Shown here piece by piece: positions 24,491-35,453 of a stretch of 64,000 nt of DNA. The stretch covers positions 11,375,703 through 11,439,702 of the forward strand of contig OZ038480.1 in assembly GCA_964036315.1 (NCBI GenBank), read 5' to 3'. The stretch is from Acanthosepion esculentum. Its lineage: Eukaryota > Mollusca > Cephalopoda > Sepiida > Sepiidae. Every line of letters starts with the position of its first letter. Positions within the stretch are counted from its first letter, which is position 1. The notes under the pieces are model-generated. The model did not search any database, was not told the origin of the DNA, and was given only the letters and a program-made list of their open reading frames with translations. Position numbers and translations under genes: made by a program.

Positions 24491-24847
24491 AATATTTTAT
24501 GATATTTATGATTTTGTTCGATATAATAGAAATAAAATCCAATATAATTAATGAATGTAACTCTTTTAATCATTTTAAAAGAAAGAAATAGGGAAGGAAA
24601 GAATAGTAACAGCCAGATGAAAGTTAAGTTAATGAAATGGGAAGACATTAAAAAAGAAGAAGAAGAAAGAACTTAACCATTTAACAATCGCAAAATTATC
24701 ACCGGAAATATTTGCGTTGTAAGTAATTTTATTTGCAAGGGAAATAAGCCAAGGAATAGTCCTAGAGAATTATCTCCCCTGCTCAACATGTCTTCAGCTC
24801 CTCCTCGAGAATTTCCGGGATTATAATGAAGGGACCGCCACCTCTAA

Positions 24848-24959
24848 GTCGCCTTCATCGATCTGAAAGCCGCCTTCGATACAAGTGACAGAGCGACACT
24901 GAAGAACATCCCTCGCACTATCTTATCCCTCACCCCATCATCGCTTCCGCAGAAATTAT
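24848..24959 (+). pseudogene. Reverse transcriptase palm fragment (LINE)
   Basis: The frame reads VAFIDLKAAFDTSDR, then ATLKNIPRTILSLTPSSLPQ before a stop. FIDLKAAFD is the conserved motif A of LINE reverse transcriptases, with its catalytic aspartate. Only about 37 residues remain and no other RT block is found nearby. Confidence 0.65.
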
Positions 24960-25625
24960 GATATGGGGACGCTCACTTCTACTGCGTGTCAGTTTTCCTC
25001 CTTCCGGTCACCACAACAAATGTTGGGGAAAAATTCCATGGGTCACCGTTTGTTGAATAAAACATTGAGAGAAAAGATTGTCGTGTGTCCCAATAAAATG
25101 ATATTTATTTAAACGTAAGATACACAAATTTTAACTGTAATTACTTATTATGAAATGAAAGTTAGAAAGTTCTTCTCTTTGACTGTAAACAAATGAACAT
25201 GAATAGTCTCTATTTTAGTGAGGAAGAGAGAAAGTGGAGTTGCGAGACAAGATCAAAGAGAGTCTGCTGTTGCTTTGGTAAGAAAGACAGGACGACGAGG
25301 TTGACTCTTGTCTCTTTACTGCAGTCAGTCCTTCTGCCGAATTGAATGAATGTTTGGTTTTTATGGCCTTGTGCAGGCACCAAAAAGTCCGTGTTTATTT
25401 ATTGGCGGGAGCTGATTTTATTGGCTATTTCTTTTAATTAAATTGAAAATTTGGAGTATGTTTGAATCGTACTTATTAAAATATTTTTAACTATTCGTAT
25501 TGGAAGATATGCATCGATCCCTATGATCAAAGACCAAATTTGATTTTGATTTCATGTTTGAGATTTTTATATCCGGTAGTTGCAAAAGTAACGCCGCCAT
25601 TTCTGTGTCCTGTATGCATACATTT
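24960..25625. other. Unassigned sequence
   Basis: No gene recognised. The part at about 25080-25430 has an LTR-like feel (GTTTTTATGGCC and a GC-richer block), but no partner copy is in the window. Confidence 0.3.
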
Positions 25626-26480
25626 TTATTATTTTAAACTTTATTTTTAGTGAATACCCGTATTTGAGTAGACACCCCGTTTATTTTAAACGTTATTTTT
25701 AGTGAATACCCGTATTTGAGTAGACACCCCGTTTATTTTAAACTTTATTTTTAGTGAATACCCGTATTTGAGTAGACACCCCGTTTATTTTAAACTTTAT
25801 TTTTATTGAATACCCCTATTTGAGTAGACACCCCGTTTATTTTGAACTTTATTTTTAGTGAATACCCGTATTTGAGTAGACACCCCGTTTATTTTAAACT
25901 TTATTTTTAGTGAATACCCGTATTTGAGTAGACACCCCGTTTATTTTGAACTTTATTTTTAGTGAATACCCGTATTTGAGTAGACACCCCGTTTATTTTA
26001 AACTTTATTTTTAGTGAATACCCGTATTTGAGTAGACACCCCGTTTATTTTGAACTTTATTTTTAGTGAATACCCGTATTTGAGTAGACACCCCGTTTAT
26101 TTTGAACTTTATTTTTAGTGAATACCCGTATTTGAGTAGACACCCCGTTTATTTTAAACTTTATTTTTAGTGAATACCCGTATTTGAGTAGACACCCCGT
26201 TTATTTTAAACTTTATTTTTAGTGAATACCCGTATTTGAGTAGACACCCCGTTTATTTTGAACTTTATTTTTAGTGAATACCCGTATTTGAGTAGACACC
26301 CCGTTTATTTTGAACTTTATTTTTAGTGAATACCCGTATTTGAGTAGACACCCCGTTTATTTTGAACTTTATTTTTAGTGAATACCCGTATTTGAGTAGA
26401 CACCCCGTTTATTTTGAACTTTATTTTTAGTGAATACACGTATTTGAGTAGACACCCCATTTATTTTAAACTATTTATTT
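25626..26480. repeat. 52-bp minisatellite, about 16 units
   Basis: Unit of the type TTTATTTTAAACTTTATTTT followed by TAGTGAATACCCGTATTTGA and GTAGACACCCCG, 52 bp long. Units are almost identical. Recurrent variants (AAACTT/GAACTT) alternate along the array, and the outer units are the most diverged. There are no unique spacers, so it is not a CRISPR-like array. Confidence 0.97.
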
Positions 26481-26514
26481 AGTCTACTGGCCTGCACACT
26501 CTAGAAAACTTATT

Positions 26515-26612
26515 AAAGATAACCCTCCGGCAGGATTCGAATCTGCGTACTCCTTTGCAGGAGAAACCGCCGTCTTATCGGCATACTTTGACGTCTCAGC
26601 CACGATGAGCTT
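26515..26612 (-). pseudogene. tRNA-like sequence (Ser/Leu-type relic or SINE head)
   Basis: On the minus strand GTGGCTGAGACGTCAAAG resembles a D arm. CTCC...GGAG resembles a long variable arm. GCAGATTCGAATCCTGC resembles a T arm with one mismatch. The acceptor stem does not pair. It is a tRNA pseudogene or the head of a tRNA-derived SINE. Confidence 0.55.
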
Positions 26613-28345
26613 CACAATCATGCGAAGTTCTGTTTGCTTTTTAAGGCAAATTCACTCATTATGAGTTTCTCGAAAGCCCATATCTACTCAGAATTGTTTC
26701 CGAAACATATTTTTTAGTACTTTCTCCTGCCGAAGGGCACATTTCAATTTTCTCGAGTGTACGGAGTGTCTACTCATACTCTGGTATCGTCATGCTATAC
26801 TGAAACGGTAAGCTAGAACTTATTTTCTACCGGTCATTTCCAATAATGCCAAATCATTTATGTCATGGTTCTCACCCTAAAGTTTATGGCATTTTCCTTA
26901 TTATCATTTCATTCCGTTTTTAGAAATAATAATTGTTTTAGCGAAGTTTGTCTTTCCTGAATTATACTTTGAACATTCAGCATGCCAAACTGTGGTATGG
27001 GTCCCGTTTCTAAACGTTTAAACAATTGTCTTTTTCTAAGATCATTCTGAGCAAATATAAACGTACACGATACTACGGTTTATGGCTGCACCTCCAAAAG
27101 TTTAAATGACTAAAGCCTACGGGCTGATCATTCTTTTGTCCTTGCCCGCACAGCTCAATGAGAGAGGAACTGGCTTTTAACATTCAATGCCCCCCAAACC
27201 AAACTGGTAACATTTCATCGATACAGAGTAGACTCTTTTTTCCCCCTCCTCTCATGACGAACGGTTGCATTATCAATGAGGCTCCTCCTTGCCTTGAACG
27301 TTTACTGAGACTCAAGCTCCTTCTTTACATCAAGTAGAACTCGTCTATACGATCTATCGCCAAAGATGATAAGAAAATGGCCCGTTCTTTCTACCATTTT
27401 AGGAAGTACCTGGGAAAACGTAACTATTTTTCATACTCACACAGCAAGACACACATTTTCCGTCACTGGTGTGTAACTTTATTCTCGTCCAGAGTAATGG
27501 AAACATCAGACTTAATTTTCTCATACGTAACATTATATCTTATTCAATTTAGGACTTCGTCAGTCGCCGCCGGCCAGTGTGTGTGGCTTTGGAGCCCTCT
27601 CCGAACGTGGACTTTACCTTCACGTGAGGATGTATCAGACTCATTCCCTCTGAGGTGGGTGTTTATATATCTACCTGTCATAGGTCTTTTCCTATGTGTA
27701 CTCACCATATGTTTACATGAGGCAGCCACTGACATCGAGTGAAGTGCGGCTATGCACTTGGCGACTAAGAGGGTATCTCTCGATGCACCTGACTTTTCTG
27801 AAGAACAACTGAGTGCAAAGTCTATTTTGGTATCGTCTGAGGTGAGTCACATAATAGGGGCATTTATTTTCAAGAGGGAGGAAAACATTTAAATGTCCAT
27901 CATACCTCGATTCATCGATTTATTCAAATGGGGTCAAAGGTAAGAGCGCAAATTTTAGTATTTTAGAGGGGTAGGAGGTTTATTTTTATCTTTATCTCTC
28001 ACTATTGCCTCCTTTCCCTAGTGTAGTTCATTTGATAAGATCGGTTTCATACCCCCATTGTTGGTATTGTGTGAGCTTTCTAAATACATTTGGGCAACGA
28101 TCACATATAGATGAATATGAATGTTAATAAAAATTAAAAGCGACTCACTGTTCTAACCTTGTGCCAGACTGCCGAAGTAAATAAGTGAGGGTTCTCCTGC
28201 TTGTATGGCATGGTACAGTGTCTTCTTGCCAGACACACGGTCTTTTAATAGCCACCCTCTTGACCCAGGACAACACTACTTCGTCAAGTCACTTGATGTA
28301 GGCTTTTATGTTGAATTGTGTAGAACCAACCACACTTTTTGACCC
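26613..28345. other. Unassigned sequence, partly repeated
   Basis: 1.7 kb without a convincing gene. A 121-codon frame at 27377-27742 has no motif. Its region (about 27560-27830) is distantly similar to 37325-37505: both hold CATGGA/GTGGAC, a CTATGCA...CTT block, GATGCACCTG and GAGTGCAAAG. It is therefore probably an old dispersed repeat. Confidence 0.4.
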
Positions 28346-28349
28346 TCCG

Positions 28350-28534
28350 CAGGTTTTGAATTCAAAGTTGTCCTTCTCCTAGACCAATTGCCATACAAGT
28401 CTGTCCTGCTATTTACCCGTAGCTGGAGGGAGAAGAAGAGGATTCACATCTTTCCCAAGGGTATTAGCACGTAAGTGAATGTAATGGATTCGACTGGAAT
28501 TCGAACACAGCTCTCCGATTCCTCAATTCGAGCC

Positions 28535-28535
<1 letters not shown>
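28350..28535 (-). mobile_element. SINE S1 interrupted by (TA)n
   Basis: On the minus strand TCGGCTCGAATTGAGGAATC, then the box-B-like region, CTAATACCCTTGGGAAAGAT, and ending at AACTTTGAATTCAAAACC. The tRNA-like 5' end is replaced by the adjoining (TA)n array at 28536. Confidence 0.75.

Positions 28536-28625
<90 letters not shown>
28536..28625. repeat. (TA)n array, 90 bp
   Basis: Pure TA. It joins the truncated SINE on the left to repeat R4 on the right. Confidence 0.97.
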
Positions 28626-28627
<2 letters not shown>

Positions 28628-28925
28628 TGACGATCCACGTAGGTGAAACCTAGGTAGGTTTGCCTGGCTCTTTAGGTTCATAGTTAGATTTCGTCTACTT
28701 AGTGTATTGAGGACTTTGCTTAGTTATTTTTATTTTACTCGTGTCGGAGGTTTTTTTTTTCTTTGGACTCTGAGCTTGGATTCTGGACGATTGTTTTCGT
28801 CTCAATTACATGTTCGTAGTTCTTTCTTTTTTATCCCTTGTTTTTCCTTTGGCATTGGTTTGTTCATTGATAAGCCAAAACACCTGAGGTTTTTCCAGAC
28901 GAGTATACTTACTTATATTTATAAG

Positions 28926-28926
<1 letters not shown>
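28626..28926 (+). repeat. Dispersed repeat R4 bounded by (TA)n on both sides, copy 1
   Basis: Same family as 48311-48635. Shared blocks are AAACCTA, TTGAACTCTGAGCTTGGATT-type sequence (here TTTGGACTCTGAGCTTGGAT), TCTGGACGATTGTTTTCG, TTGGTTTGTTCA and AGATTATATA. In both copies the element runs from one (TA)n array into another. Confidence 0.85.

Positions 28927-29007
<81 letters not shown>
28927..29007. repeat. (TA)n array, ~80 bp
   Basis: Pure TA at the right end of repeat R4. Confidence 0.97.
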
Positions 29008-29009
<2 letters not shown>

Positions 29010-29734
29010 CAGTGTGTGTGGTTAAACAGTAGATCTTTCGTGTCTGTTACCTTTAATGAGCTTTTTTCTTAATGTGTTAATGTAATTAGTGATATAAACC
29101 ACTTGTTAAAACGCACTTAATTTTATTTCCTCACTACCCTCAATGATGATTCACGAGTGTCGAAATCTTTGAATTACACAAACAACTTTTGGCTAATTTA
29201 TCCACAAACAACAACCACATTTGCGAAATGATATTCGTTAGAAAAAAAGATTCTTAAGTGTAATAGACACAAAATCTGCATTATTTTTAACAATGAATGT
29301 TTAAAAGAAGAATTGCAACCCCCCACACGCATATACACGTACACACACTTATGTAGATCATTGCATCATTGCATCACACTGCAATATAACGACCAAAGAT
29401 ATTCCTACCTTGCATGCGTATTTAAAGTGACTGGGGAGTGGCGAGGGGGCAAAGAGCAGGTGCTGTCAATAACCTGAGGCGTTTTTCGTCAGAAGAAGCG
29501 AAACTTCAAAAGTGACTCAGCAACAGGATGCTAAATGTTATCTTCATTTCGGAGTGTCAATTGGTCTTTGTGAATAATACACTCAGATGAGTTCAGAGTG
29601 ACTCAAGGCCACAACAGTGAGAACTCCACTGACATGCAACAATGTGCGAAATTCGTTTCCAGAATATCACTCTCCAAAAGTGACTCCATTGCATTGTGCA
29701 TCTGGTGCCATCAATTTGATTAGACAGCAAAATA
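29008..29734. other. Unassigned sequence
   Basis: No recognised gene. CA-rich short tracts lie near 29316-29350. Confidence 0.35.
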
Positions 29735-30385
29735 CATTTTGGGCCGATACACTCTTTATTAAGATTATTATCATAACATTTTGGGCCGATACACTTTTTA
29801 TTAGGACTAGTAACATAACATTTTGGGCCAAAATAATCTTTATTAAGACTATTATCATAACATTGTGGGCCGATACACTCTTTATTAAGCTTATTATCAT
29901 AACATTTTGGGCTGATACACTCTTTATTAAGACTATTAACATAACATTTTGGGACGATACACTTTTCATTAAGACTATTAACATAACATTTTGGGCCAAA
30001 ATAATCTTTATTAAGACTATTATCATAACATTGTGGGCCGATACACTCTTTATTAAGCTTATTATCATAACATTTTGGGCCGATACACTTTTTATTAGGA
30101 CTAGTAACATAACATTTTGGGCCAAAATAATCTTTATTAAGACTATTATCATAACATTTTGGGACGATACACTTTTCATTAAGACTATTATCATAACATT
30201 TTGGGCCGATACACTCTTTATTAAGACTATTAACATAACATTTTGGGCCGATACACTCTTTATTAAGACTATTAACATAACATTTTGGGCCGATACACTC
30301 TTTATTAAGACTATTAACATAACATTTTGGGCCGATACACTCTTCATTAAGACTATTATCATAACATTTTGTGACAATGCACTCC
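29735..30385. repeat. 42-bp minisatellite, about 15 units
   Basis: Unit of the type CATTTTGGGCCGATACACTC followed by TTTATTAAGACTATTAACAT and AA, 42 bp (14 codons). Because the unit is a multiple of three without stops, long frames stay open on both strands (plus 29617-30438, minus 29593-30387 and 29667-30467). One minus frame reads as a repeat of CIGPKCYVNSLNKE. Variant units recur in the same order (GGGCCAAAATAATCT, then GTGGGCC, then AAGCTTATTATC), showing multi-unit duplications. I consider this non-coding DNA. Similar words occur at 30560-30650 and in the array at 63226-63780. Confidence 0.93.
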
Positions 30386-30807
30386 ATATTATGACTATTA
30401 TATTAGCATCCTGTGCCAGGCACCCTGCTGTGTTGTAAAGGTTAGAAAGTTTGCGTTGCTGGATCAATTACGAGTCCTTTCGATCCTCATTGGGTGCCCC
30501 ATGCTTTCGCCCTGCGCCACATGTAAGCCCCGCTTAGAAAATCATTATATTAACGTTCTTTATTGTGACTATTATTTAATTACTATTTTTACTCGACATT
30601 TTATTATTGTTGCTTTTTTCCACGGCAAACTGGGTCGATGCACTCTTCGACCGTTAGTGTCAACAGACCGAAATCAGAATTATCAAAGTGACCAAAGTTT
30701 TCGCCTCATGTCTGTTATTTTATCATTTAACTAATTCAGTCACGGAGCAACAAATTTCATCATTATGACATCCATTCCGCTTCGATATCATCTTGCTACC
30801 AAAAAAC
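30386..30807. other. Unassigned sequence with minisatellite-like words
   Basis: TTTATTATTGTTGCTTTTTT and GGGTCGATGCACTCTTCG (30598-30650) resemble units of both the 42-bp array and the 85-bp array at 63226. No gene recognised. Confidence 0.45.
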
Positions 30808-30925
30808 AGCAGTGTCCTTCTTGGATTAAGATGAAACAGCAGTGTCCTTCTTGGATTAAGATGAAACTGCAGTGTCCTTCTTGGATTAAGATGAAACAGC
30901 AGTGTCCTTCTTGGATTAAAATAAA
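30808..30925. repeat. 30-bp tandem repeat, four units
   Basis: AGTGTCCTTCTTGGATTAAG starts at 30811, 30841, 30871 and 30901, with ATGAAACAGC between. Only single-base differences are present. Confidence 0.95.
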
Positions 30926-31304
30926 ATAAAAATAAAAACAAAATAATGAGTGGGAAAATACTGACACCGACCGCACACCCCAGACAAAAAATATAAACAA
31001 TATTTTGACGATTGAAGTAGTTACGCATTTCCCACTGGCCCAGTGACAGTGTCCAAACCGAAGAAAAGCCCAGCAATTTGAATGTTGATTTTCTAGACAG
31101 GCATGTCTTCCTCGCGTTAAACATCAACGTAACTGGAGCTTATTCTCCATTTCCTCGTACAGCCTTAAGCTAAGCTTAGTAAATATCTAATATATAAAAC
31201 ACAAACTTTGTATGTCTGCCCACTTGAAACCGTGAAAGTGTGTATACAAATATTACTTAAACCTGTGATAACGAAAGGGACAAGGAAAAATAACGCGAAC
31301 TTAT
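30926..31304. other. Unassigned sequence
   Basis: No recognised features. The minus-strand 134-codon frame ending at 30723 runs through the 30-bp repeat and has no motif. Confidence 0.35.
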
Positions 31305-31443
31305 CTAGTGGCCTTAAGCAAGTGAATGACAGATATCATGATCTGGGGGAGGAAGCAGAGGGAAGGAACTTGTTGAAAGCTGCAAGGGATAGAGGGAGGT
31401 GGAGAGCCATGATCGACTACATCCCAAAAGAACACGACACATA
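31305..31443 (+). pseudogene. LINE 3' coding tail (RTE-like) fragment
   Basis: The frame reads DLGEEAEGRNLLKAARDRGR, then WRAMIDYIPKEHDT and stop. This is the C-terminal signature of a common animal non-LTR element (A.DR..WR..I......HGT). Similar tails lie at 34300-34620, 45279-45500, 50531-50610 and 51007-51135. It leads straight into repeat R5. Confidence 0.65.
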
Positions 31444-31914
31444 GAAAGAAAGAGTGTGGAGCGCAACGGAGCAAAGAGAAGAGACTTTGCCTGCTCAGTT
31501 GTTCGTATCTTCGTAAATTATATTTTTATTTAGAGCGATGGTTAGCAAGTTGGTATCGTTAAATACTCAGAACGAGTTCAATCCTTACTGCATGCTCTTC
31601 TATTGTCAGTGTACCACATTGAGCTATACTGTAGAAAGATGTTTTGTTAGTTTTACGACCTATTGCTAGTGTCTTTGCTACATACTAGATGCTACCGTTT
31701 TGATAGTCATATTCTCGGGATGTTTCATTTGTTTTTTTAGTACTGACCAGTTATTACATGCTTGGATTCCCAGCGAATGAATTCACAATGCCACCAAAGA
31801 GCCCGAATAATAACTGGGCAAGGCTTGAACCTTCAACGGCACCATAGAAAAGGAGCAATTACGGACTAGGGATTGAACTCACAATTACTACGCCACCAAA
31901 TGGGATGGACAGCA
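31430..31914 (+). repeat. Repeat R5 (LINE-tail-linked), copy 1
   Basis: Starts CACGACACATAGAAAGAAAG and ends GGACAGCA. It recurs at a constant offset of +4027 at 35454-35941 with only scattered base changes. Its left part overlaps the end of LINE-like coding sequence here and a different upstream segment there. It behaves like the shared 3' untranslated region of LINE or SINE copies. No frame or motif inside. Confidence 0.9.
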
Positions 31915-32603
31915 GTAACTGAGAAGTACTAAAATCGACAAAGACCTGACAGCACAACGAGAACACTCCGCCTACCGTAGGTTAAATAAAAGTTTTCAGT
32001 TCTGGATCCACTGAAAGCTACCCGGATCGAGAGACATCTGAAGAAAACCGGAGGGCACAACGGTCGAAACTTTATGATAATAACAAAATAATGTGAACAT
32101 TAATCCGACTGCAAATAATGTAAATAATTTTGAATTTTATATGAATGAAGAATATTTTCTTTAATTTCGTCGAGAAAATATACTATTGGTGGATCAGAAA
32201 TGTCAGAACGTAATGGGTGGGGCGATGTTAAAATGGTCACTGTAGTGGGGTGCGGATGTTATCTTCATTATTCTTTCTATGAAAAATATAACGCATATTA
32301 TGTTTGTAAAAATTGCCAAGACTTTTTTCTATTCCTCACTACGCCACCCTCAACTCGGCTACACAGGCACCGACAGTGGCCGATTTGTAAAACGGATTTT
32401 TCTCTTTTTGCTCGTCGTCGTTTTGAGTCGTTCAAGTGATAGCTAAAATTTCGAATGCAGAATTTATGTTTTCGAAGTATTGGCTAGAAAGATTGACGCT
32501 AGACAATCTTTTTATCAGTTAAGTAAATTAGGATAAGCTACATATCAAGATTAACATTTAATTGTTGTCTATTGAACATAGAGAGAGAGAAAAAGAAAGA
32601 AAA

Positions 32604-32611
<8 letters not shown>
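31915..32611. other. Unassigned sequence with a hammerhead-like motif
   Basis: Apart from the hammerhead-like motif at 32038-32075, nothing is recognised. The frame at 32200-32439 has no motif. Confidence 0.35.
32038..32075 (+). ncRNA. Hammerhead-like ribozyme motif, second family
   Basis: CTGAAGA, AA, stem ACCG, loop GAGGGCACAA, stem CGGT, C, GAAA, then CTTTATGATAATA. The order matches the minus-strand motif at 11120-11168. The loop is the same length and similar (GAGCGTACAA there), while the stem has changed on both sides (GGTCG/CGACC there). The extra bases between CTGAAGA and the stem argue against a canonical active ribozyme. Confidence 0.45.

Positions 32612-32647
<36 letters not shown>
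32612..32647. repeat. (GT)n microsatellite
   Basis: About 18 GT units following a GA-rich stretch. Confidence 0.95.
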
Positions 32648-32650
<3 letters not shown>

Positions 32651-33685
32651 GTTTTACCTATAGGCTTAGCAGCCTCAAAATCTAGGAGTCCTCCAGCCAA
32701 GGTTTATAATATTTTTGATACTGTCATAAGCTTTTCTTATATATGTTGTCATAAAGCATTTTAGACTTTAAACAACCCTTCAGTAATTTTCCTTACATTC
32801 CATATCAGAATAATTCTGTCTTAAGCTGATAACTCGATACCAGCATTGATTTCTTTAGAGATGTTTATTTTCATTTTAACATTCATACATTTTTTCAATC
32901 ACATAATGTATTTAACAATAACGTCTTATGCCCTTTAGAGGAGGAATTGTGAACTGTGGAATTTTAAACACCCGTCGTCATCCTCGACTTTTGCTCAAAT
33001 TGTTTAACAATCTTCCATTTTCTTCTTCTCGTGAGAATAGAGGATTTGGTGGGCCCTAACAAGTGGGATAGCCTAGGGCCTCTCTTGGTCTAAATCCGGC
33101 TCTGAACACAATCTTCCTATTTGCTTTCCCATTGTAATAAACTGATTAGCAAGTACGATGAAAAAATGCCAAGGAAATGTCTGTGCCGCCGATATAAAGC
33201 AAAATAGGTTCAGATCAAATCAATTCTTTATTTTGTGAAAAATCCAGACGTTGGAAGCAGAAAAGACACTTTCTAAAAAAAAAAAAAAAAAAAAACTCTC
33301 ATAATGGGAGAAACATTTTTGATAAATAGTCGTTCATTGGTTAGTTTCCAGTTAAGCAGTAATTTCATTGAAAAATGTTACTCCATGAGTCGCTTATTTA
33401 TTACGTTGCAGGAAAAATAAAATTTAAAAGAAGCAGAATTTTAATAAGCCTGATAAAAATAGCAAAACAGAAGGAATACCGTTGCAGACGTCCATGCGTC
33501 GCTTATAAAAGGATCTTTACAAAAGACCCAAGCGCCTGATTCTGATAAGATGCTTATTTGGGGAAATGGGTCAGGCTGAGAACTTTTCAGCATTCCCTCA
33601 CGAGTTAAATACTCAGTTAATTATTACGTTAATTACTCGGGATTACTACTCAGGTTTACGCTCCTAACGTCTGCGCCTGAAATCT
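32648..33685. other. Unassigned sequence
   Basis: No recognised gene. A poly-A run lies at 33275-33295. Confidence 0.4.
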
Positions 33686-33689
33686 GAAA

Positions 33690-33870
33690 TTTTATTCAGT
33701 AATTTTTTATTTTATTTTTACGTTTTCTCTCCTCCACCAATAGGAGTAGATAGGTTCGCCTATCGCCCGGTTCACGCTTCTCCCCGTTTTTTTTAACATG
33801 ATTAGAAGTTTATCTCTTGTTTCCTGTTTAGGATTGGGTTTCCGGTCACGTCTAAAGTCTACTACAACTG
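33690..33870 (+). repeat. Dispersed repeat R1, copy 2
   Basis: AATAGGAGTAGATAGGTTCG, CCTATCGCCCGGTTCACGCT, TTGTTTCCTGTTTAGGATTG and GGTTTCCGGTCACG. It is the same series as 8975-9130 and 52640-52865. Confidence 0.8.
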
Positions 33871-34290
33871 TATACCCCTTTCTTATGCTAATACAACTCC
33901 ACACAGTAACCCTCTACCTTGAGTGGCTCTTGGGCTTTGTATTGGGTGAACATTAGGAAAAAAAATGCTTTTAAAATCTAACCAAAGAGTGTTTTTCTGT
34001 CTTGCTACAGTCTGTGGTTTCTAACATTAATGAACAATTCAAAATATTTTTGCTCTGCGTTATCTGGTCTAAAGGTTAAGACATTACAGTCTGGGCTTCA
34101 TTGATTGGCCGTTAAGAGTCACATGACCGGCTAAGCGCAGCGCGCATTAACAAGGGTAGAGAGAAGAAAGTTAATCCAACAAAATGAATGATCGAAAAAT
34201 ATAGCAACCTTCACGCCGACTCGCAACACACGTGATGAGGTTATTACTGCATTCGATGATATATGCCTATTCATATTTGATATCAACACA
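33871..34290. other. Unassigned sequence
   Basis: No recognised features. Confidence 0.35.
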
Positions 34291-34299
34291 AGCACTGAG

Positions 34300-34620
34300 C
34301 GAGGAAGCATCAAGGAAGTCTTAGAGAAAATGGCAACAGAAGAAACATTTTTACCCAGAATCTCAGGACCCAGGAAAAAGACAGCTGAAATTCCTTGGGC
34401 ACATAATGAGGAAGGAAGGCTTGGAAAAAACTTAATCCTCACCGGGGCATATTGAGGACAAAATAGAGAGGGGAAGTCAGCGAGCCTGACGAGCTTGTGT
34501 AAATAGATGTCAGAACGGGAGGCGGAGGCCTTAGTAAAGGGAGAAAAAAAAACTGCTAAGCGCCACATGGGATAGGATGTTGTGGAGAGCCATCAGCTCT
34601 GAAGGGACGCGGCACATAGA
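34300..34620 (+). pseudogene. LINE 3' coding tail (RTE-like) relic
   Basis: Plus strand, with frame changes: EVLEKMATEETFLPRI, then IPWAHNEEGRLGKNLILTG, TSLCK* and a final WRAI-type block ending in GACGCGGCACATAG. This corresponds to the conserved end of a common animal LINE (EVL.KM...R.LL..IRKRQL.FLGH..R..GLE.L.LTG). Stops and frameshifts show it is dead. Confidence 0.7.
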
Positions 34621-35284
34621 GGATTGTAAACATTAGACTACCAGATATTTCAAGTTTGATATAAGTTCTTTCTCGTTTATATTTAATATTACTGTATTAT
34701 AAATTGTACTGGTAAACAAAACAACACACGCACCACTTGAAGAGTTCCAACAGCTGCAGCAACTAAAATGAATAGCACATGTAATTAGACGGGAAAATAA
34801 TGATATAATCAATATATTGACTTCGTACACTTAAGCAAAAGGTTTGGAAGGAAAATCCTATCAATAATTGATTGATCTGTTTTTTACAGATTATCAAACT
34901 TTTGTAGGTTATTTAAAGTCAGAAAATAATTTTTAGATTTAAAGAATGTTTTGGAGATAATAATAATTTACTGATAAAAGTCCTACTTAACTCATAATTA
35001 ATTAACTCATTACTAATAACTAATAATAACTCATTACTAATAACTAATAATAACTAATTAACTCATAGCCGGAGGGATAAGAGGTGGATTCATACCTTTC
35101 CCATCCAAGTTTATAGTACCTTGTATTCCTGTTGTAACCAAGAAAAGGTTACTGAATAAGGAATAACCAAAACGGAGGTTGGAAATGAAATGGTAATCTT
35201 TATAACATCAACAAAATATAATACTCGCCAGCGGCGTGAAGTAGGTAAACCACTGCTAGTGGTGGATTACTTAGAACATTACGA
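34621..35284. other. Unassigned AT-rich sequence
   Basis: Contains a short tandem of TAATAACTAATAATAACTCA near 34997-35065 and a partial SINE S1 word (ATAGCCGGAGGGATAAGAGG) at about 35065-35105. Confidence 0.5.
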
Positions 35285-35453
35285 TATTGACCTGCCTCCC
35301 CACGAGGTAGGATGCAGCACAAGGCCAAATTTAATGCGGGGAAATCCGAGCCCGTGGGCTCGGGAAAAATTTGCCCGTAGACCCCGCAAACGCGGGATCG
35401 GGTATCTGTCTACCTCCCCAGACGAGACTCTGCCCTTCGGCAGGACACGACAC
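35285..35453 (-). repeat. Dispersed repeat R6, copy 1
   Basis: TCCCCACGAGGTAGGATGCA, TCTGTCTACCTCCCC and GACGAGACTCTGCCCTTCGG are shared with 58504-58763, in the same strand sense. It carries a hairpin-rich GC block (CGAGCCCGTGGGCTCGG). It is followed immediately by repeat R5. Confidence 0.75.

Noticed and set aside
25626..26480. CRISPR array
   Set aside because: The units are contiguous 52-bp tandem repeats without unique spacers, and the context is an animal genome.
27377..27742. 121-codon frame as a gene
   Set aside because: No motif, no splice context, and it overlaps a sequence with a distant second copy at 37325-37505.
29593..30467. Three 264-273-codon frames as a cysteine-repeat protein gene
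   Set aside because: The 42-bp unit is open in several frames on both strands at once, so openness is not evidence for coding. No splice sites or conserved flanks were seen.
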